DNA of 64,000 nucleotides from Prevotella sp. (GTDB lineage Bacteria; Bacteroidota; Bacteroidia; Bacteroidales; Bacteroidaceae): NCBI GenBank assembly GCA_017475265.1, contig JAFVFY010000069.1, positions 62,001 to 126,000 of the forward strand, read 5' to 3'. Shown piece by piece: positions 42,828 to 51,364 of this stretch (position 1 is its first letter; each line of letters starts with the position of its first letter). The notes under the pieces were generated by a model. It saw only the letters and a program-made list of their open reading frames with translations, ran no database searches and was not told where the DNA came from. The position numbers and the translations under genes were made by a program.

Positions 42828-44166
42828 GGACGTTGGAGGCCTTGAGGCGCCTCAGGGCCTCCATCAATTGCTGACGCGGACAGGCGATGTTGATGCGCAC
42901 GTAGCCCTCGCCAGTCTGAGGACCGTACATCGTGCCGGGGTTAATCCAGACGCGGGCCTCACGGTAGATGTAGTCGCAGAGCTGCTGCACGTTTAGAACT
43001 TGGACTTCAGACTTTAGACGATAGACTTTAGACTTTAGACGATAGACTTCAGACTTTAGACGATGGACTTCAGACTTTAGACCATAGACTTTAGACTTTA
43101 GACAAAGGGCGGAGACGTCGACCCATACCAGGTAGGTGCCCTCCAGCTCGGTGACGCGGCACTGCGGGAAATGTTCGGCGAAAAACTGACACAGGGCCTG
43201 ATAGTTGCCCCATAGGTAGTCGTTGAGCTGGTCGAGCCAGTCCTCGCTCGCGTTGTAGGCGGCGACGAGGGCCACGGGGCCGAAAGGGTTGAGGTCGCAC
43301 ACCTCGTTGATATTGATGGCGCGGTTCAGACGGCGGCGCATTGCAGGGTCGGCACAGATGATGTTGGCAGTCATCAGGCCGGCGATGTTGAACGACTTCG
43401 AGGGTGAGTTCAGGATGACGCTATTCCTGCGGCACGCCTCGCTCACGGCGGCAAAGGGCTGGAAACGGTGACCGGGCATGATGAGCTCGCAGTGTATCTC
43501 GTCGGAGACCACGCGCACACCGTGGCGCATACAGATGTCGTTCATGCGCTGCAACTCCTCAGCCGTCCACACACGTCCTGTGGGGTTATGGGGGTTGCAG
43601 AGCAGGAACACCGTGGTCTTCTCATCGGCACAACAGGCCTCGAAGTCCCGCCAATCAACTTCAAAATGTAACGTCCCTTTCACTCCCCCTTCACTCCCTC
43701 TCACTCCCCTTTCACTCCCTCTCAACAAAGCACTCTCCAGCACCTCGCATCCATTATTCCTGGTGGAGGAGAAAAAGCAGTTATAGTCGGGCGAGAGAAT
43801 CAGCACTTTCTCGCCGGGCATGGTCAGGGCCTTGATGGCAACGGACATGGCGGGCACGACGCCCGTGGTGTAGAGAATCTCCTCGCGCCGTATTTCCCAC
43901 TGATGGCGACGGTGGAACCACGAGATGATGGCCTTGTAATACTCCTCGCCGACGTGGGTATAGCCAAACACGGGATGCTCGGCACGCCGACGTATGGCCT
44001 CCTGAATGGCAGGGGCAACGGCAAAGTCCATATCGGCCACCCATAGGGGGATTACATCATTGACCATTGACCATTGACCATTGACCATTTCGGATGGTGC
44101 TTCATCCCACTTTACACAACCGCTGCCACGGCGGGGAATCACTTCGTCAAAATCGTATTTCTGCAT
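42808..44166 (-). CDS. PatB/MalY-type PLP enzyme (cystathionine beta-lyase-like), repeat-rich
   Basis: A 452-residue fold-type I PLP enzyme: IPLWVADMDFAVAPAI, HPVFGYTHVGEEYYKAII, LCNPHNPTGRVWTAEEL, VVSDEIHCELIMPGHRF and NSPSKSFNIAGLMTANI with the PLP Lys. This matches the MalY/PatB C-S lyase group (about 390 residues). The extra 60 residues come from three repeat runs: CATTGAC heptamers (44064-44092, MVNGQWSMVND), CACTCCC units (43674-43734, RGSERGVRGSEGGVKG), and GACTTTA heptamers (43000-43105, LKSEVYRLKSKVYRLKSEV). All are in frame. It may be functional despite these; expression is untested. Confidence 0.88.
   Translation of the reverse strand: MQKYDFDEVIPRRGSGCVKWDEAPSEMVNGQWSMVNDVIPLWVADMDFAVAPAIQEAIRRRAEHPVFGYTHVGEEYYKAIISWFHRRHQWEIRREEILYTTGVVPAMSVAIKALTMPGEKVLILSPDYNCFFSSTRNNGCEVLESALLRGSERGVRGSEGGVKGTLHFEVDWRDFEACCADEKTTVFLLCNPHNPTGRVWTAEELQRMNDICMRHGVRVVSDEIHCELIMPGHRFQPFAAVSEACRRNSVILNSPSKSFNIAGLMTANIICADPAMRRRLNRAININEVCDLNPFGPVALVAAYNASEDWLDQLNDYLWGNYQALCQFFAEHFPQCRVTELEGTYLVWVDVSALCLKSKVYGLKSEVHRLKSEVYRLKSKVYRLKSEVQVLNVQQLCDYIYREARVWINPGTMYGPQTGEGYVRINIACPRQQLMEALRRLKASNVLTSPAS
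43000..43105. repeat. GACTTTA heptamers, about 14 units, in the PatB-like gene
   Basis: Units GACTTTA, GACTTCA, GACGATA and GACGATG run for about 105 nt and encode a heptad-like LKSEVYR.LKSKVYR series between WVDVSALC and VQQLCDYIYRE. The result could be a short amphipathic helix. Confidence 0.9.
43674..43734. repeat. CACTCCC tandem repeat in the PatB-like gene
   Basis: Alternating CACTCCCCTTT and CACTCCCTCT units give a Gly/Arg/Ser/Glu-rich insertion (RGSERGVRGSEGGVKG) ahead of LHFEVDWRDFE. Confidence 0.85.
44064..44092. repeat. CATTGAC heptamers near the PatB-like N-terminus
   Basis: Four heptamers encode MVNGQWSMVND between the MalY-type opening (FDEVIPRRGSGCVKWDE) and IPLWVADMDF. Confidence 0.85.
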
Positions 44167-44346
44167 ATTAAGTGATGATGATAAAAAGTCAACCGTACAG
44201 TACGAATGGTTTTTATCTGTTTTTATTGTTTTTATCTGTTTTCCTAAAACATCGTTTCCAATTGCAAACTTTATTTAGTGTTGGTTCCTTATCGTTGCAA
44301 AAGTAATAAGTTTCGCCGAGACCACAAAACTTTTCCCCGTTTTTCT

Positions 44347-44377
44347 TTGCCAGTTCCCTGAATAATCGTACTTTTGC
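44347..44377 (+). promoter_or_regulatory. Promoter of recQ
   Basis: TTTG (44347-44350), 19 nt, TACTTTTG (44370-44377). A family D palindrome at 44385-44412 lies in the 5' leader between this promoter and the ATG at 44424. Confidence 0.65.
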
Positions 44378-44384
44378 AGCCAAC

Positions 44385-44412
44385 TGGGAGCGCGGACGTC
44401 CTCGTCCGCATC
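44385..44412. repeat. Family D palindrome in the recQ leader
   Basis: CTGGGAGCGCGGACG followed by TCCTCGTCCGCAT; GCGGACG and CGTCCGC can pair. It is 11 nt before the recQ ATG and could hide or space the ribosome binding region. Confidence 0.8.
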
Positions 44413-44423
44413 GGTTGAACAAC

Positions 44424-46394
44424 ATGGAGACGGACTACAGGTCGATATTGAAGCAATACTGGGGCTACGATGACTTCCGAGGCATACAGCGGGAAATCAT
44501 CGAGTCCATCGGTGCCGGCCACGACACGCTGGGCCTCATGCCTACGGGCGGCGGCAAGAGCATCACCTTCCAGGTGCCCGCCCTGGCCAGCGACGGCATG
44601 TGCATCGTCATCACCCCGCTCATCGCCTTGATGAAAGACCAAGTGCAGGGACTGCGCCGCCATGGCATACGGGCGGCGGCCATCCACACGGGCATATCCC
44701 ACGACGACGTCATCCGAATCTTGGAGAACGCGGTCTTCGGAGCCGTCAAGTTCCTATACATTGCGCCGGAACGTCTGTCTTCAGAGCTGTTCCGCAAGAA
44801 GCTGGTGCACATGCCTGTGAAGCTTATCTGCGTGGACGAGGCCCATTGCATCAGCCAGTGGGGCTACGATTTCCGTCCGCCTTACCTCACCATCGCCGAC
44901 ATCCGCCGCGACCTGCCCGGCGTCCCCGTGCTCGCACTCACCGCCACGGCAACGCCGGAAGTGGTGAAGGATATCACTGAAAGGCTGAAGGCCCCCCTCA
45001 GTCCCCCCCAAGGGGGAAATTTCCATGTCTTCCGCATGAGCTTCGCCCGTGAGAACCTAAGCTATGTCGTGCGCCACGTTTCCGACAAGCGCGAGCAGCT
45101 GCTCCACATCCTTCGCAGCGTCAAAGGCTCGGCCATCGTCTATGCCCGCAGCCGGGAGCGTACCCGTGAGGTGGCCGATGAACTGGTGAAGGAGGGCATC
45201 AGCGCCACTTTCTACCACGCCGGACTGGACAACGCCCTGAAAGACGAACGACAGAAACAATGGACCAGCGACCAAGTGCGCGTCATGGTGGCCACCAACG
45301 CCTTCGGCATGGGCATCGACAAGCCCGACGTGCGACTGGTCATCCACATCGACTGCCCCGACAGCCTGGAGGCCTACTTCCAGGAGGCCGGACGTGCCGG
45401 GCGCGACGGCAAAAGAGCCTACGCCGTGCTGCTCTATAGCAATGCCGATGGCGGAAAGCTGCAGCGGCGCATCAACGACACCTTCCCCGAGAAAGACTAC
45501 ATCCGCGAGGTCTACGACCATCTGGCTTATTTCTACGAGGTGGGCGTAGGCTCTGGGTATAACGCCATGTTCGAGTTCCCCACGGACAAGTTCTGCTACA
45601 CCTACCACCACTTCCCCATACAGGTGGAGTCGGCCCTGAAAATCCTCGACCGGGCGGGCTACATAGAATACAAGGAGGAAGAGGAGAGCCGTGCCCGCGT
45701 GATGTTCCGGCTGGAACGCGACGACCTCTACCGACTGAAGGGCAACACAAAGGACGAGGACTCGGTCATCGTGGCCCTGCTACGCACCTACAGCGGACTG
45801 TTCACCAACCTGACGTTCATCGACGAGGCCCTGCTGGCACAGCTCACCAGCCTGAACGTTCCACAAGTGTACATGATCCTGAAATCGCTGGCCCAGAAGC
45901 ATATCATCCAGTTCATCCCGCAGAAGCGGACACCCTACATCCGCTATGCCCAACGGCGCGAGGACTCTGAGAACCTGATGTTCCCGCCCTCGGTATATGC
46001 CGACCTGAAGGAACGCTTCACGGAGCGCATCGCCCGCATGGTGGACTATGCCACCAACGATGCCGTATGCCGCAGCCGACAGCTGCTGGCCTACTTTGGC
46101 GAGACCGACAGCCACGACTGCGGACACTGTGACGTCTGTCTGGCCAGCGATAGCAAATCCCCTACAGCAGACGACGACCACCAAGACCCGGAAGTCCTGG
46201 TGGCCGAAGCAAAGCGGATGATTATCGAAATGCTCTCTGACGGTAAACCTCATCCCGTGTCAGACCTTCACGCCCTGAACCTGCCCTACGAGCCCATAGA
46301 AGAAGCCCTGACCATGCTCATCAGCGAAGAGCAGGTGGAAAATGATGACGGGCTGCTCAGCGTAGACACTACCCTCTCCAAAGGACGCAACTAA
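44424..46394 (+). CDS. recQ: ATP-dependent DNA helicase RecQ
   Basis: A 656-residue 3'-5' DNA helicase for recombination and fork repair. Helicase motifs: GLMPTGGGKSITFQVP (I), VITPLIALMKDQV (Ia), CVDEAHCISQWGYDFRP (II), LALTATATPEVV (III), YYARSRERT-like VYARSRERTREVA (IV), ATNAFGMGIDKPDVR (V) and QEAGRAGRDG (VI). The zinc site is CRSRQLLAYFGETDSHDC with CGHCDVC. A C-terminal HRDC domain is not evident, as in several Bacteroidota RecQ. The frame reaches TTG at 44415, but the ATG at 44424 gives the better start. A family F-like C/G palindrome (44993-45021) adds APLSPPQGGN between the RecA lobes. Confidence 0.95.
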   Translation: METDYRSILKQYWGYDDFRGIQREIIESIGAGHDTLGLMPTGGGKSITFQVPALASDGMCIVITPLIALMKDQVQGLRRHGIRAAAIHTGISHDDVIRILENAVFGAVKFLYIAPERLSSELFRKKLVHMPVKLICVDEAHCISQWGYDFRPPYLTIADIRRDLPGVPVLALTATATPEVVKDITERLKAPLSPPQGGNFHVFRMSFARENLSYVVRHVSDKREQLLHILRSVKGSAIVYARSRERTREVADELVKEGISATFYHAGLDNALKDERQKQWTSDQVRVMVATNAFGMGIDKPDVRLVIHIDCPDSLEAYFQEAGRAGRDGKRAYAVLLYSNADGGKLQRRINDTFPEKDYIREVYDHLAYFYEVGVGSGYNAMFEFPTDKFCYTYHHFPIQVESALKILDRAGYIEYKEEEESRARVMFRLERDDLYRLKGNTKDEDSVIVALLRTYSGLFTNLTFIDEALLAQLTSLNVPQVYMILKSLAQKHIIQFIPQKRTPYIRYAQRREDSENLMFPPSVYADLKERFTERIARMVDYATNDAVCRSRQLLAYFGETDSHDCGHCDVCLASDSKSPTADDDHQDPEVLVAEAKRMIIEMLSDGKPHPVSDLHALNLPYEPIEEALTMLISEEQVENDDGLLSVDTTLSKGRN

Positions 46395-46695
46395 TTTCCG
46401 AAACCAAGGTCTTTTTACGAATTATCACTAATTGACCATGCGCTCGGCCTTTGGACGTTTGCGTAGTGGAGCGGAGCAAGAATTACTCATTAATTAAATT
46501 ATAGAATAATTTGTGTTGTCACACCGCTCGACCTTTGTTCGTTTGCAAGCAAGAACTCATTATAAAACCAAATTATGGTTTGTGTTCAGAAAACCAGCCG
46601 AGGAAGATGAGCAAACCAACCGACGACAAACTGACTATCTGAGACTTTGGTACGCTATTGTTGAAGTAAACGCACGTTTTGAGCGCAGAAAAGAT
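46395..46695. other. Gene-free stretch with two related 22-nt repeats
   Basis: About 300 bp without a supported gene. CGCTCGGCCTTTGGACGTTT and CGCTCGACCTTTGTTCGTTT occur near 46441 and 46527, each followed by a variable A/T-rich tail with AGCAAGAA. Nothing else is recognised. Confidence 0.5.
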
Positions 46696-47571
46696 CTACA
46701 TGTAGAGACCGAAGGAGAGGGAACGGAACTTGACGCCGCCGTCCTTCAGGACGTTGTCACTGGAGTATTTCACGTAGAAGGGAACGCCCATAATCCCAAG
46801 GCGGAGCATCCAGTCGATGGTGATGGGACGCTGGCGGATGTCCTTTTCCAGCTTTTCAATTTCGTCGCCAAACAATGTGTACTCAGTCTTGATGCTGCCG
46901 TAGACATTGAAGTTCACCACCGGGCCGAAGCCAATCCAGAAGTCATCGTCGAAGTGATGGACATATTCTAGATTAGCCGTAAGCGAGAACACCTTGATGC
47001 GCGAGAAATCGGGCGACACCTGCAGAGGATATTTTTCAATGACAACGTTGCCGTCGGGGGCTTTCGTAAAGCGTGTGTCACCTGTCATGCGGTAGTTCTT
47101 CCAGTTGAGCCCGAAGCCCAACGACACGGTGTTGTGTTTCCGACGGTCGAAGTGATGATCCCACTGTATCGGGGTGAAAAAGATTTCCCACGACTTGAAG
47201 GTTGAGAAGTCCGTGCGTGAGTCAGCCTTGGTGGGGGCGGTGAAGCCGAGGCCGAAGTGGGCGGAAATCGCGTTGCTGAAACCGTTGCCCTTCGCGTCGT
47301 CCTTCTTTCCTACTTTTACGCTGGGTATCAGCTCCCATCGGTCGCGTCCGATGTGGGTGGTGCTCACATAGTTGGAGTCTACAAGCCGGATGGTGTTCTG
47401 ATACGTAAACCTGTCGTCACCCTCCTTGCCCGTGACGACGATATGCTGTAGCGAATCGTTGGTGACGATGGTCACCTTTTTGGGATTGTGAATGACTACG
47501 GTGTCATTTTGCGCAGCTATACTGCTAAATGAGAAATGACAAATGATAAATGATAAAAAGATGCGTTTCAT
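46696..47571 (-). CDS. Outer-membrane beta-barrel-like protein, fourth gene of an ECF operon
   Basis: A 291-residue exported protein of unknown function. The signal peptide (RIFLSFIICHFSFSSIAAQ) is largely encoded by AAATGAT heptamers on the opposite strand (47526-47560). The mature part alternates hydrophobic and polar residues in short strands (FSLTANLEYVHHFDDDFWIGF, GVKFRSLSFGLYM with a final aromatic pattern), suggesting a small outer-membrane barrel. It is the last gene of a unit with an ECF sigma factor, an anti-sigma-like protein and a small exported protein. Confidence 0.65.
   Translation of the reverse strand: MKRIFLSFIICHFSFSSIAAQNDTVVIHNPKKVTIVTNDSLQHIVVTGKEGDDRFTYQNTIRLVDSNYVSTTHIGRDRWELIPSVKVGKKDDAKGNGFSNAISAHFGLGFTAPTKADSRTDFSTFKSWEIFFTPIQWDHHFDRRKHNTVSLGFGLNWKNYRMTGDTRFTKAPDGNVVIEKYPLQVSPDFSRIKVFSLTANLEYVHHFDDDFWIGFGPVVNFNVYGSIKTEYTLFGDEIEKLEKDIRQRPITIDWMLRLGIMGVPFYVKYSSDNVLKDGGVKFRSLSFGLYM
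47526..47560. repeat. AAATGAT heptamers encoding a signal-peptide core
   Basis: Read on the minus strand, TCATTTA, TCATTTG and TCATTTC units give FIICHFSF. The next gene upstream has FIICHLSFS from a like run, although the mature proteins are unrelated. Confidence 0.85.
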
Positions 47572-47640
47572 AACTATTTAATTCTCAATTTATAATCGCC
47601 AGAGGCGACAATTCTAAATTCTAAACTCTTAACTCTAAAC

Positions 47641-48105
47641 TCATTTGAGCAGTTCCTCCAATTCTTCCAGACTCCTGACAGAGCCTTCCATGTAGATGAC
47701 GGTCACCTCGCGTTCTGATGTGTTACCCCTCCAATGTGCCTGATAGCACAGGAAGCAGTTCTTGTCATCCTGTTTCCTTACCTGTGTCTTGAAGGTGAGG
47801 CTGTGCTCTTTGCCGTACATTTTCTTGCTGGTCTTGTCGCTGCCTCTGGCAAAGTGGCCCTTGCCATCGGCCTCCACCATCTGCAACAGCCGTTCCGCCT
47901 CCTGTTCCGTGACGGTACAGCGCACACTACGGTAGTACGTCAGCTGATACTTGGCCAGCGTCTTGCCCCGCACACGGGTTTCCACCATCTTTTCCTGTGG
48001 GACGATGCGGCCCTCGAACAGGTCGTTGATTTTCAGTCCCGTTTGCGCTAGGCTAAAGGACAAATGACAAATGATAAATGATAAACTTAATAGCAGTCGC
48101 TTCAT
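47641..48105 (-). CDS. Small exported protein, DUF6108-like
   Basis: A 154-residue protein with a repeat-derived signal peptide (LSLSFIICHLSFSLAQ) and a mature domain opening TGLKINDLFEGRIVP. Conserved-looking blocks include VRGKTLAKYQLTYYRSVRC and VTVIYMEGSVRSLEELEELL. Its pattern recalls Bacteroidales DUF6108 proteins encoded after ECF sigma/anti-sigma pairs; I am not certain of the family number. Function is unknown. It lies 15 bp after the anti-sigma-like gene. Confidence 0.65.
   Translation of the reverse strand: MKRLLLSLSFIICHLSFSLAQTGLKINDLFEGRIVPQEKMVETRVRGKTLAKYQLTYYRSVRCTVTEQEAERLLQMVEADGKGHFARGSDKTSKKMYGKEHSLTFKTQVRKQDDKNCFLCYQAHWRGNTSEREVTVIYMEGSVRSLEELEELLK
48059..48085. repeat. 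AAATGAT heptamers encoding a second signal-peptide core
   Basis: TTTATCATTTATCATTTGTC on the minus strand supplies LSFIICHLSFS of the DUF6108-like protein. Confidence 0.82.
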
Positions 48106-48119
48106 ATCTGTTGTCGTTT

Positions 48120-48599
48120 TTACTCGTTTCCAAACATTGCTTTCAGTTGTTCCTCCACCACGTCGCTGCCGTCGGCAGTCATGGCGGTCATTGTATTCTG
48201 CATCTCGTTGAGCACCACGTCACGGTCGGTCACCCGCTGACCGTAGATGTAAGCTACGCACTCGTCCTCATCCCATCGTGTAGAGGAAGTTCCCGTGCCA
48301 GCCCGCCAAATCATGCCGCCACCAACAATCAGCACGGCGGCGAAGGCAGCTGCGGCGACTATCCACCAACGGTGATGCGGCTCGAGGTTGCGGGCTGGCA
48401 CGGGGTCTGCCCCTACACGATTGGTCGGCGCGAGAGTGGCTAGTGCGGCCAAGTCCCTGAACAGCTCTTGGTTGGGGCGCAGGTCTTCAGGTATGTCATC
48501 CTGACGATAGAAGTCGTACAGCTCCTGCTCCTCCTCTGGCGTGGTGTCGCCGTCGTAGAATTTATCGGTCAGGGTTCTTATTCTCAGCAAGTTATTCAT
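48120..48599 (-). CDS. Anti-sigma-factor-like membrane protein (first ECF operon)
   Basis: A 159-residue protein. The N-terminal helical part has TDKFYDGDTTPEEEQELYDF, a pattern shared with the paralogue at 51348 (ERFLNAETTLEEEQTLYEY). One membrane helix follows (WWIVAAAAFAAVLIVGGGMIW), and then a C-terminal part ending VVEEQLKAMFGNE. It overlaps the sigma gene by 8 nt. A membrane anti-sigma role is inferred. A GGGCTGGCACGGGG-type family H repeat (48391-48417) encodes RVGADPVPARN just before the membrane helix; the paralogue lacks it. Confidence 0.75.
   Translation of the reverse strand: MNNLLRIRTLTDKFYDGDTTPEEEQELYDFYRQDDIPEDLRPNQELFRDLAALATLAPTNRVGADPVPARNLEPHHRWWIVAAAAFAAVLIVGGGMIWRAGTGTSSTRWDEDECVAYIYGQRVTDRDVVLNEMQNTMTAMTADGSDVVEEQLKAMFGNE
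48391..48417. repeat. Family H repeat in the anti-sigma-like gene
   Basis: CGGGCTGGCACGGGGTCTGC followed by CCCTACA. A second copy lies in the intergenic region at 54201-54228. It reads in frame ahead of the membrane helix. Confidence 0.8.
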
Positions 48600-49059
48600 A
48601 TCGTTTCTGGTATTGTTGTTTCAATGTCTGTCGTGCGCGGCTCAGTGTCTTGCGGATGGCCACCTCGGTGCTGCCTGTCAGTTCGGCTATCTCCTTCATC
48701 TCCATCCCCTCGATATGCCGAAGCCGGAGGATGGTCTGTTGCATCGTGGGCAGTGTGTCTATCATCGTCATCACACGTTCTATACGCTCGTCAGTCTCAG
48801 TTTCGTCGGCCTGTTCACATTCTTTTGTCAACACTTGCAATGGCCGTTGCAGCCTCAGTCGGTCTATGCAGAAGTTGCGGACGAGCACCGTAGCCAGCCC
48901 ATCGATGGGCATGCGGAGCGTATCGACCATCTGCCACAGGCGCAGCAGCACATCCTGCACCGTGTCCTCGGCGTCGTCCTCGGAAATGTATCGCCGTGCC
49001 GTCTGTAGCAGTCGTGGCCGCAGCCGTCGCGTTTCTTCCTTGTATTCTTCTTGCGTCAT
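48592..49059 (-). CDS. ECF RNA polymerase sigma factor
   Basis: A 155-residue sigma-70 factor with region 2 (EDAEDTVQDVLLRLWQ) and region 4 (LPTMQQTILRLRHIEGMEMKEIAELTGSTEVAIRKTLSRARQ, read in two parts as a helix-turn-helix). It heads the minus-strand unit with the anti-sigma-like, DUF6108-like and barrel genes. The nearest relative in the window is the sigma factor at 51910 (LPTMQQTVLRLRHMQDMSM). Target promoters are unknown. Confidence 0.92.
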   Translation of the reverse strand: MTQEEYKEETRRLRPRLLQTARRYISEDDAEDTVQDVLLRLWQMVDTLRMPIDGLATVLVRNFCIDRLRLQRPLQVLTKECEQADETETDERIERVMTMIDTLPTMQQTILRLRHIEGMEMKEIAELTGSTEVAIRKTLSRARQTLKQQYQKRYE

Positions 49060-49089
49060 TCAGACCGTCTTTTACCTATAATACGAAAA

Positions 49090-49115
49090 GGCTGCGATTT
49101 TGTGACATCGCAGCC
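49090..49115 (-). terminator. Terminator after the UXS-like gene
   Basis: GGCTGCGAT and ATCGCAGCC form a stem with an 8-nt loop. Read on the minus strand it is followed by TTTTCG, and lies 38 bp after the stop of the dehydratase-like gene. Confidence 0.7.
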
Positions 49116-49152
49116 TCACTTTTTTCTTTGTTCTTTATGTTTATTAGGGAAC

Positions 49153-50088
49153 CTATAACGTTCTTTTGAAATATTCGATGGTCTTTACCAAGCCCTCTTC
49201 GAGTGGAACGGTCGGTGCCCAGTCGAGTTTTTCCTTAGCCAGAGAGATGTCAGGCCGACGCATCTTCGGGTCATCGGAAGGCAGCGGGCGGAACACAATC
49301 TTGCTCTTCGAACCTGTCAAGGCAATTACCTTCTCTGCCAGTTCCAGCATGGTGAACTCGCCGGGATTGCCGATGTTCACCGGTCCCAGGAAGTCATCAC
49401 TGCTGTTCATCATGCGGAGCATACCTTCTATGAGGTCGGAAACATATTGGAACGAGCGTGTCTGCTGTCCGTCGCCATAGATGGTGATGTCCTCTCCGCG
49501 AAGGGCTTGCATGATGAAGTTGGAGACCACACGCCCGTCGTGCTGCGCCATGCGCGGGCCGTAGGTGTTGAAGATGCGGATGACTTTTATGCGTACTCCG
49601 TGCAGGCGGTGGTAGTCGAAGAACATGGTCTCGGCGCAACGCTTTCCCTCGTCATAGCACGACCGTATGCCGATGGTGTTCACATTGCCCCAATAGCTCT
49701 CCGGCTGTGGATGGACGGAGGGGTCGCCATACACTTCGCTGGTCGAGGTCTGCAGAATCTTACACTTCGTCCTGCGTGCCAGTCCCAGCATGTGATAGGC
49801 TCCGAAAACCGATGTCTTGGTGGTCTGTATAGGGTCGTTCTGGTAATAGATGGGCGATGCCGGGCATGCGAGGTTGTAAATCTCGTCGACCTCTGCCCAG
49901 TAGGGCTGGCACACATCATGGCGCACAATCTCGAAATTCGGACGCCCTATCAGGTGCCATACGTTCTCTTTCGAGCCAGTATAGAAGTTGTCGAGGCAAA
50001 TCACGTCGTTGCCCTCATTCACCAGACGTTCGCAAAGGTGGGAGCCGATGAAGCCTGCGCCACCAGTCACTAAAATACGTTTCATCAT
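49153..50088 (-). CDS. UDP-glucuronate decarboxylase-like SDR (UXS)
   Basis: A 311-residue extended short-chain dehydrogenase. NAD binding: [18 protein letters not shown]. Catalytic region: [19 protein letters not shown] and [16 protein letters not shown] (the YxxxK). Also [20 protein letters not shown] and [19 protein letters not shown]. This motif set matches UXS, which makes UDP-xylose from UDP-glucuronate for surface glycans. UDP-glucose 4-epimerase is less likely because of the [20 protein letters not shown] block. It stands alone between two ECF operons. Confidence 0.88.
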   Translation of the reverse strand: MMKRILVTGGAGFIGSHLCERLVNEGNDVICLDNFYTGSKENVWHLIGRPNFEIVRHDVCQPYWAEVDEIYNLACPASPIYYQNDPIQTTKTSVFGAYHMLGLARRTKCKILQTSTSEVYGDPSVHPQPESYWGNVNTIGIRSCYDEGKRCAETMFFDYHRLHGVRIKVIRIFNTYGPRMAQHDGRVVSNFIMQALRGEDITIYGDGQQTRSFQYVSDLIEGMLRMMNSSDDFLGPVNIGNPGEFTMLELAEKVIALTGSKSKIVFRPLPSDDPKMRRPDISLAKEKLDWAPTVPLEEGLVKTIEYFKRTL

Positions 50089-50227
50089 GTTTTTACAGTT
50101 AGTTTAATATATTTAAGGCAAGAAATTGTTTCTGCAAAATCTGTTTGTTTTGTTGCTAATTAAAATGATGGCTGCAAATTTACAACTATTTTTAGTGACT
50201 TGCAAGAAACTGAGCAAAAATTTTATC

Positions 50228-51364
50228 TTATAGTCTCCGTAGGAAGAAACTTCCGATGGCCAAGGCGATGACGAGGAAGGTGACGACGAAGGCCCAGACA
50301 TTGGTGACACGCGAGGTGGCGGTGATGCTGTATTTGTAGTCGTTGGGAATGGTGCGGTCACCAGAGAGACGGTAGTGGATGACGTTGCCATCGTATTCGC
50401 CCGCACCCGTATCCAAGACTTTTCCTGGCATCACGAGGTCGTAATTGGTACTGAAGGACAGCAGTTGCTCGTAGCCCTGACCAAGGCCGAGTGAGTCATT
50501 CTCTAAGAGTTGGTTGTAGGCATCGGTGTTGAAACGCTGGCCGAACAGCTTTTCAATGCCTTTCCCATCGCTTTCATTCATAGAGAGTTTAAGGGTTTCG
50601 GGGTTCATGGCTAATGAGTCGCACAGCCTGACGAACTCCTCCTTGCCGACGGGCGGGTTCTGAACCTTATCATAATTGTCGGCAATCGTGGTGTAGATTT
50701 CGGTGAACCAGTTGGCGTCGGTCCATTGGCTTACTTTTTCCTCAATCTTGTCGAGCATCTCCTTCAGTTCTGCACCGCTGAGATTGCGCGTCAGGTCGGG
50801 CTGGCCTGTGAACCAGAAGGCGGCAGTGTCAACACTGAGGAAACGGTCGAGCGGAACAGGAAACACCGACGGGCCGTCGTAGGCAAACGTCTCGGTGAAG
50901 GTGTAGTCGGTGTAGAACCACTTGAAGCGTTTCTCCAGCGTGCTGGTGGCCTTGAAGCCTTCCGCCTTTATCAGGTGTGAGCGTTCTACTTTGTATAAAT
51001 GGGCACTCATCTCCTCCACGTTCTTGTATTCTTTCTTTACGTGCACCATCAGCATATTTCCTAACGGTTCGCTGAGGTTCAGCGACTGCATGCTGTCTAA
51101 CTGAGCATCCGTCAAGGGCACAGGATAACGCACGGAGTCAACGCCTTGGATTGACCAGCTGCGCTCCCATGTTTTGTCGACGATGCTGTCATAGTCCTCC
51201 TCCTGCGGAATGGCCAGACACTGCTGTGTGGATTGGAACGTGTACTCGCGGGTGCAAGTGCCGTCCTCATTGATGACGGTCAACATGCGGGCGTCCTTGT
51301 TCTTACACGATGCCATGAAGAGCACCAGCGTCATCATGGCTATAATTCTAATGTTCGTTTTCAT
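50228..51364 (-). CDS. Lipoprotein with C-terminal membrane helix, third gene of the second ECF operon
   Basis: A 378-residue protein with a lipobox (MTLVLFMASC), a long polar middle (CTREYTFQSTQQC, YTDYTFTETFAYDG, VRLCDSLAMNPETLKLSMN), and a final helix TNVWAFVVTFLVIALAIGSF followed by FLRRL. It resembles DUF-type envelope proteins that follow ECF/anti-sigma pairs. No function is recognised. It overlaps the upstream gene by 17 nt. Confidence 0.65.
   Translation of the reverse strand: MKTNIRIIAMMTLVLFMASCKNKDARMLTVINEDGTCTREYTFQSTQQCLAIPQEEDYDSIVDKTWERSWSIQGVDSVRYPVPLTDAQLDSMQSLNLSEPLGNMLMVHVKKEYKNVEEMSAHLYKVERSHLIKAEGFKATSTLEKRFKWFYTDYTFTETFAYDGPSVFPVPLDRFLSVDTAAFWFTGQPDLTRNLSGAELKEMLDKIEEKVSQWTDANWFTEIYTTIADNYDKVQNPPVGKEEFVRLCDSLAMNPETLKLSMNESDGKGIEKLFGQRFNTDAYNQLLENDSLGLGQGYEQLLSFSTNYDLVMPGKVLDTGAGEYDGNVIHYRLSGDRTIPNDYKYSITATSRVTNVWAFVVTFLVIALAIGSFFLRRL

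Noticed and set aside
46146-46165. AGCAAATCCCCTAC in recQ as a family E repeat
   Set aside because: Only half of the palindrome is present, so it may be chance.
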